This document shows positions 30,069 to 32,168 of a DNA stretch of 32,168 bases, piece after piece (the stretch's first letter is position 1; every line of letters begins with the position of its first letter). The stretch is from Deltaproteobacteria bacterium. Lineage in GTDB: Bacteria; Myxococcota_A; Polyangia; JAAYKL01. Below the pieces are notes generated by a model that ran no database searches, had not been told where the DNA came from, and was given only the letters and a program-made list of their open reading frames with translations. The stretch covers positions 1-32,168 of the forward strand of contig JAUXHN010000027.1 in assembly GCA_030621515.1 (NCBI GenBank), read 5' to 3'. The position numbers and the translations under genes are program-made.

Positions 30069-32009
30069 CTACGGTGACGGTTCGCAGCTGCTCTTGAGAA
30101 CCGCCCGCTCGTGGTCGGTAGCCACGCCGGTCGCGATGGCGTAGACGCCGGTTACGGGATCGCCGCTCAGCGACCAAAACCACCAATCCTCGGCTGTCGC
30201 ATCTGGATCCCCGAACATGGTGAACGGCACGGGCTCCCAGCTTCCACCGACCCTTTGGATCAACACACCCGCGCCGCCAGCGACGAAGTAGTTGGTGCTG
30301 CCACTGGCGATGATGCCTTCGAGGTCGGCATCGGTTCCACTGTCTTCGGACGTCCACGCGGAGCCGTTGAATCGCTCTACACGGCCCGAGTTTCCAACTG
30401 CGACGATGTTCGAACTGGAGGTTCCAACGATGCTGTTCATCGGCTCGCCGCCCGTGACGACGGCTTCGAACTCGCCGTCGTGGTATCGAGCAATGAAACC
30501 GTCTGTTTCGTCGTAGTAGGAGAAGCCGTTTCCAACGCACCACATATCGGCGGACGTCTCCCCCCAGCACTCGCGGATCACCATCTGCAATTCGGAGTGA
30601 GCTTTGTGCCATTGACCGGACTCGTGAACGAGCAGCTCACCACGCGTCGAAGATCCGATATACTCGTCACCGGCCCAGATAGAGACTGTCACAGTGCCAG
30701 TCGCAACCGTCGAGCCGTCGCCGAGGCCCCGCAGCGATGAGATCGTGAGATCGTTGTCGATCGCTGACGAGCTCGCGTGGCTCCATGAGCTCCCGCTATA
30801 GTGGAGCAGCTTTCCGCTGAACCCGCCGACCCAGAAGTCGTTTCGCGACGCACCACCGATGGACAGCAGCTCCCCGCCCGCGCCGGTGTTGGTGATTTCC
30901 CAGAGCCCGGTGACGTCGTCGATGACCATCCCGTTGTTGCCTGACGCGAGTGCGGATTCGCCGTCGGCGCTCCACACATCGAAGACCTCCGGCGTCAACA
31001 AGCTGGTGTCGTTCCACCATTGTTCACCGTCATGCCGCGCGACACCCCCGCCCCAGACCGCGAACACCCCCTGATCCGGCTCACCCCACAGTCCGAAGAT
31101 GATGTCGGTAATCGGTGTCTCGAGCTCGACCCAGGAGCTCCCATCGTAGTGTATGACAGCGCCGTAACGGCCGCCGGCGTACACGTCAGAAGGACCATTC
31201 CCCCACAGGGTGAAGAGATCTTCTTCAATCGGCGTCGGTGTCTCCAACCACGAGTCACCGTCGAAGTGGAAGACGCGACCTTCGCCGCCCGCAACGAAGA
31301 CGTCGTCCTCGCCACTGCCCCACATAGCCCGCGGACCGGGGAAATGCCAGTCGAGGGAGTTGGTGGTCCACTCGAGCCATCCAACCCCATTGTATTTGAG
31401 GAGTCGTCTCTCGCTCGCGAGGTAGAGAGATTCCGGGGAGCTTCCCCAGATCGCATCCATCGTCTCGTCTGGAAAATGCTCCATCACGGACCATTCCGAG
31501 CCGTCGAAGACCAGGAGGTTGGTTCCCATTAACCCCGAGTATGGTTCCCATACGATCGCGTATACCGAGTCCGGGCCGAAGCCCCAGATATCGATGACCC
31601 AATCCTCCACGGGAAGTTCGACGTCGGACCACTCGTCCCCGTCGAAATGCACCATCATGACTTCCCAACCCGATGGGCATTGCTTACGCCCGCCAACATA
31701 GACGTCTTCGGCAGAGCTGCCCCAGATGGTTTCGACATCCACGTCGAAATCCAGTTCTGTTTCGATGTTCCAGCTGTTGCCATCGAACCTGGCGATCCGC
31801 CCGCCGCTTCCGCCGACGAACACGTCGGAGACGGAGGCGCCCCAAACCGCTGTCATCGGACCGTAGTCCGGCGAGTAGGCGATCATGAATTCACAGGTGA
31901 CGGGCGCCGCTGATTTCTTTCCGGGCGAACAGGTCTGGCTACTCACGGCGATGACGATTGCCACCAAGGGCAGCAACCCGCCGCAGATTACTTTGAGGCC
32001 GTTTCTCAT
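30069..32009 (-). CDS. Secreted beta-propeller-like repeat protein ('WG..DVY.GG' repeats)
   Basis: 646 residues from the ATG at 32009 (GGGGGA 4 nt upstream; a GTG at 32021 is also possible). The N-terminus is a Sec signal ('LLPLVAIVIAVSSQTC'); Cys27 could be lipidated but the lipobox is not canonical. The rest consists of about twelve ~45-residue repeats with the consensus '[A/L]WG.....DV[F/Y].GG..G.I.[R/H][F/Y]DG..W', for example 'AVWGASVSDVFVGGSGGRIARFDGNSW' split over adjacent motifs, then 'TLWGNGPSDVYAGG' and 'AVIHYDGSSWVELETP'. Such repeats fold as beta-propellers and are frequent in surface proteins of Myxococcota and relatives. Partner or ligand unknown. The gene and its leader are bracketed by a 32-nt imperfect repeat. 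Confidence 0.82.
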   Translation of the reverse strand: MRNGLKVICGGLLPLVAIVIAVSSQTCSPGKKSAAPVTCEFMIAYSPDYGPMTAVWGASVSDVFVGGSGGRIARFDGNSWNIETELDFDVDVETIWGSSAEDVYVGGRKQCPSGWEVMMVHFDGDEWSDVELPVEDWVIDIWGFGPDSVYAIVWEPYSGLMGTNLLVFDGSEWSVMEHFPDETMDAIWGSSPESLYLASERRLLKYNGVGWLEWTTNSLDWHFPGPRAMWGSGEDDVFVAGGEGRVFHFDGDSWLETPTPIEEDLFTLWGNGPSDVYAGGRYGAVIHYDGSSWVELETPITDIIFGLWGEPDQGVFAVWGGGVARHDGEQWWNDTSLLTPEVFDVWSADGESALASGNNGMVIDDVTGLWEITNTGAGGELLSIGGASRNDFWVGGFSGKLLHYSGSSWSHASSSAIDNDLTISSLRGLGDGSTVATGTVTVSIWAGDEYIGSSTRGELLVHESGQWHKAHSELQMVIRECWGETSADMWCVGNGFSYYDETDGFIARYHDGEFEAVVTGGEPMNSIVGTSSSNIVAVGNSGRVERFNGSAWTSEDSGTDADLEGIIASGSTNYFVAGGAGVLIQRVGGSWEPVPFTMFGDPDATAEDWWFWSLSGDPVTGVYAIATGVATDHERAVLKSSCEPSP

Positions 32010-32094
32010 CGCTTCCCCCACAAGGCATAGGCTCTCAGTTCATAGCTCAATCGTACTGCGCCAACGCGCATAGGCCGCTCTCTTCAGCTGCCTG

Positions 32095-32110
32095 AGCCGA
32101 AATTTCGGCT
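32095..32110. repeat. Perfect 16-bp palindrome AGCCGAAATTTCGGCT
   Basis: Directly abuts the right copy of the 32-nt repeat, about 85 bp upstream of the repeat-protein start. It could form a hairpin with an AATT loop or serve as an operator. No equivalent palindrome precedes the left copy. Confidence 0.5.
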
Positions 32111-32152
32111 GTCTCTCACCTCATCTTACGATATAATGCCTTTGAAAAGGCA
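32111..32152 (+). repeat. 32-nt imperfect direct repeat, right copy, with overlapping inverted repeat
   Basis: Positions 32111-32142 match 29955-29986 at 28 of 32 bases. Its end overlaps a further inverted repeat, TGCCTTT (32137-32143) and AAAGGCA (32146-32152), absent in full from the left copy. Confidence 0.6.
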
Positions 32153-32168
32153 CACTATCTTGTTCCGC

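Noticed and set aside
29986-30612. 208-codon Arg-rich minus-strand frame
   Set aside because: It overlaps the repeat-protein gene in another frame of the same strand and is low-complexity Arg/His, a typical out-of-frame reading.
1-32168. tRNA, rRNA, riboswitch or insertion sequence
   Set aside because: No cloverleaf, rRNA segment, known riboswitch core or transposase was recognised by eye; a covariance-model search would be needed to exclude small RNAs.

Overview
The window is high-GC DNA (mostly above 60% by eye) from a Gram-negative bacterium that looks like a Myxococcota or other former 'Deltaproteobacteria' lineage. The reasons are a high density of sensor kinases, lipoprotein-type signal peptides, Thr/Asp/Ser-rich linkers, a large secreted 'WG...DVY.GG' repeat protein, and a bacterial rpsB-tsf-pyrH core. 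The lineage is an inference; no rRNA or tRNA gene is visible.

Layout. 1-2765 (minus): a UPF0158-family gene running off the left edge, a selenocysteine-lyase-like cysteine desulfurase, and an OmpR-type response regulator overlapping it. 2851-4193 (plus): a TPR lipoprotein and a small DUF4177-like protein whose last codons lie in a GC-rich palindrome. 4200-5562 (plus): a less GC-rich island with a Fic AMP-transferase/wHTH gene preceded by three 16-bp iterons at an exact 31-bp period. 5571-10256 (minus): a compact five-gene isoprenoid operon (HMG-CoA synthase, thiolase, DUF35 zinc-ribbon/OB protein, type 2 IPP isomerase, diphosphomevalonate decarboxylase). Its first three genes are of the archaeal type. 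10467-10824: a small acidic ORF with its own consensus promoter and strong terminator. 11087-13498 (plus): rpsB with a long Ala/Pro/Glu N-terminal extension, tsf and pyrH.

13572-16792 (minus): two translationally coupled sensor proteins, one a complete GAF-PAS histidine kinase and the other REC-GAF-PAS-DHp with no ATPase domain. 16885-19113 (plus): a membrane-embedded spermidine-synthase-fold protein lacking the usual catalytic Asp motif. 19155-21437 (minus): a B12-type radical SAM enzyme fused to a lipoprotein-like helix, an Asp/Thr/Ser linker and a TonB-C-like domain. 21548-24715: two sugar-nucleotide-type SDR proteins, a lipoprotein and panD. 24925-26535: an acyl-CoA dehydrogenase, divergent from panD. 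26759-29950 (plus): a three-gene cassette of a two-helix exported protein with a pseudopilin-like C-terminus, a CPBP intramembrane protease and a PqqD/RRE-radical SAM-SPASM enzyme. 30069-32009 (minus): the secreted repeat protein, bracketed by a 32-nt imperfect direct repeat.

The most noteworthy items are the archaeal-type HMG-CoA module in a bacterial operon, the two radical SAM loci that look like peptide or protein modification systems with fused or adjacent targets, and the Fic iteron operator. All functional calls rest on motif reading alone; no database search was possible.
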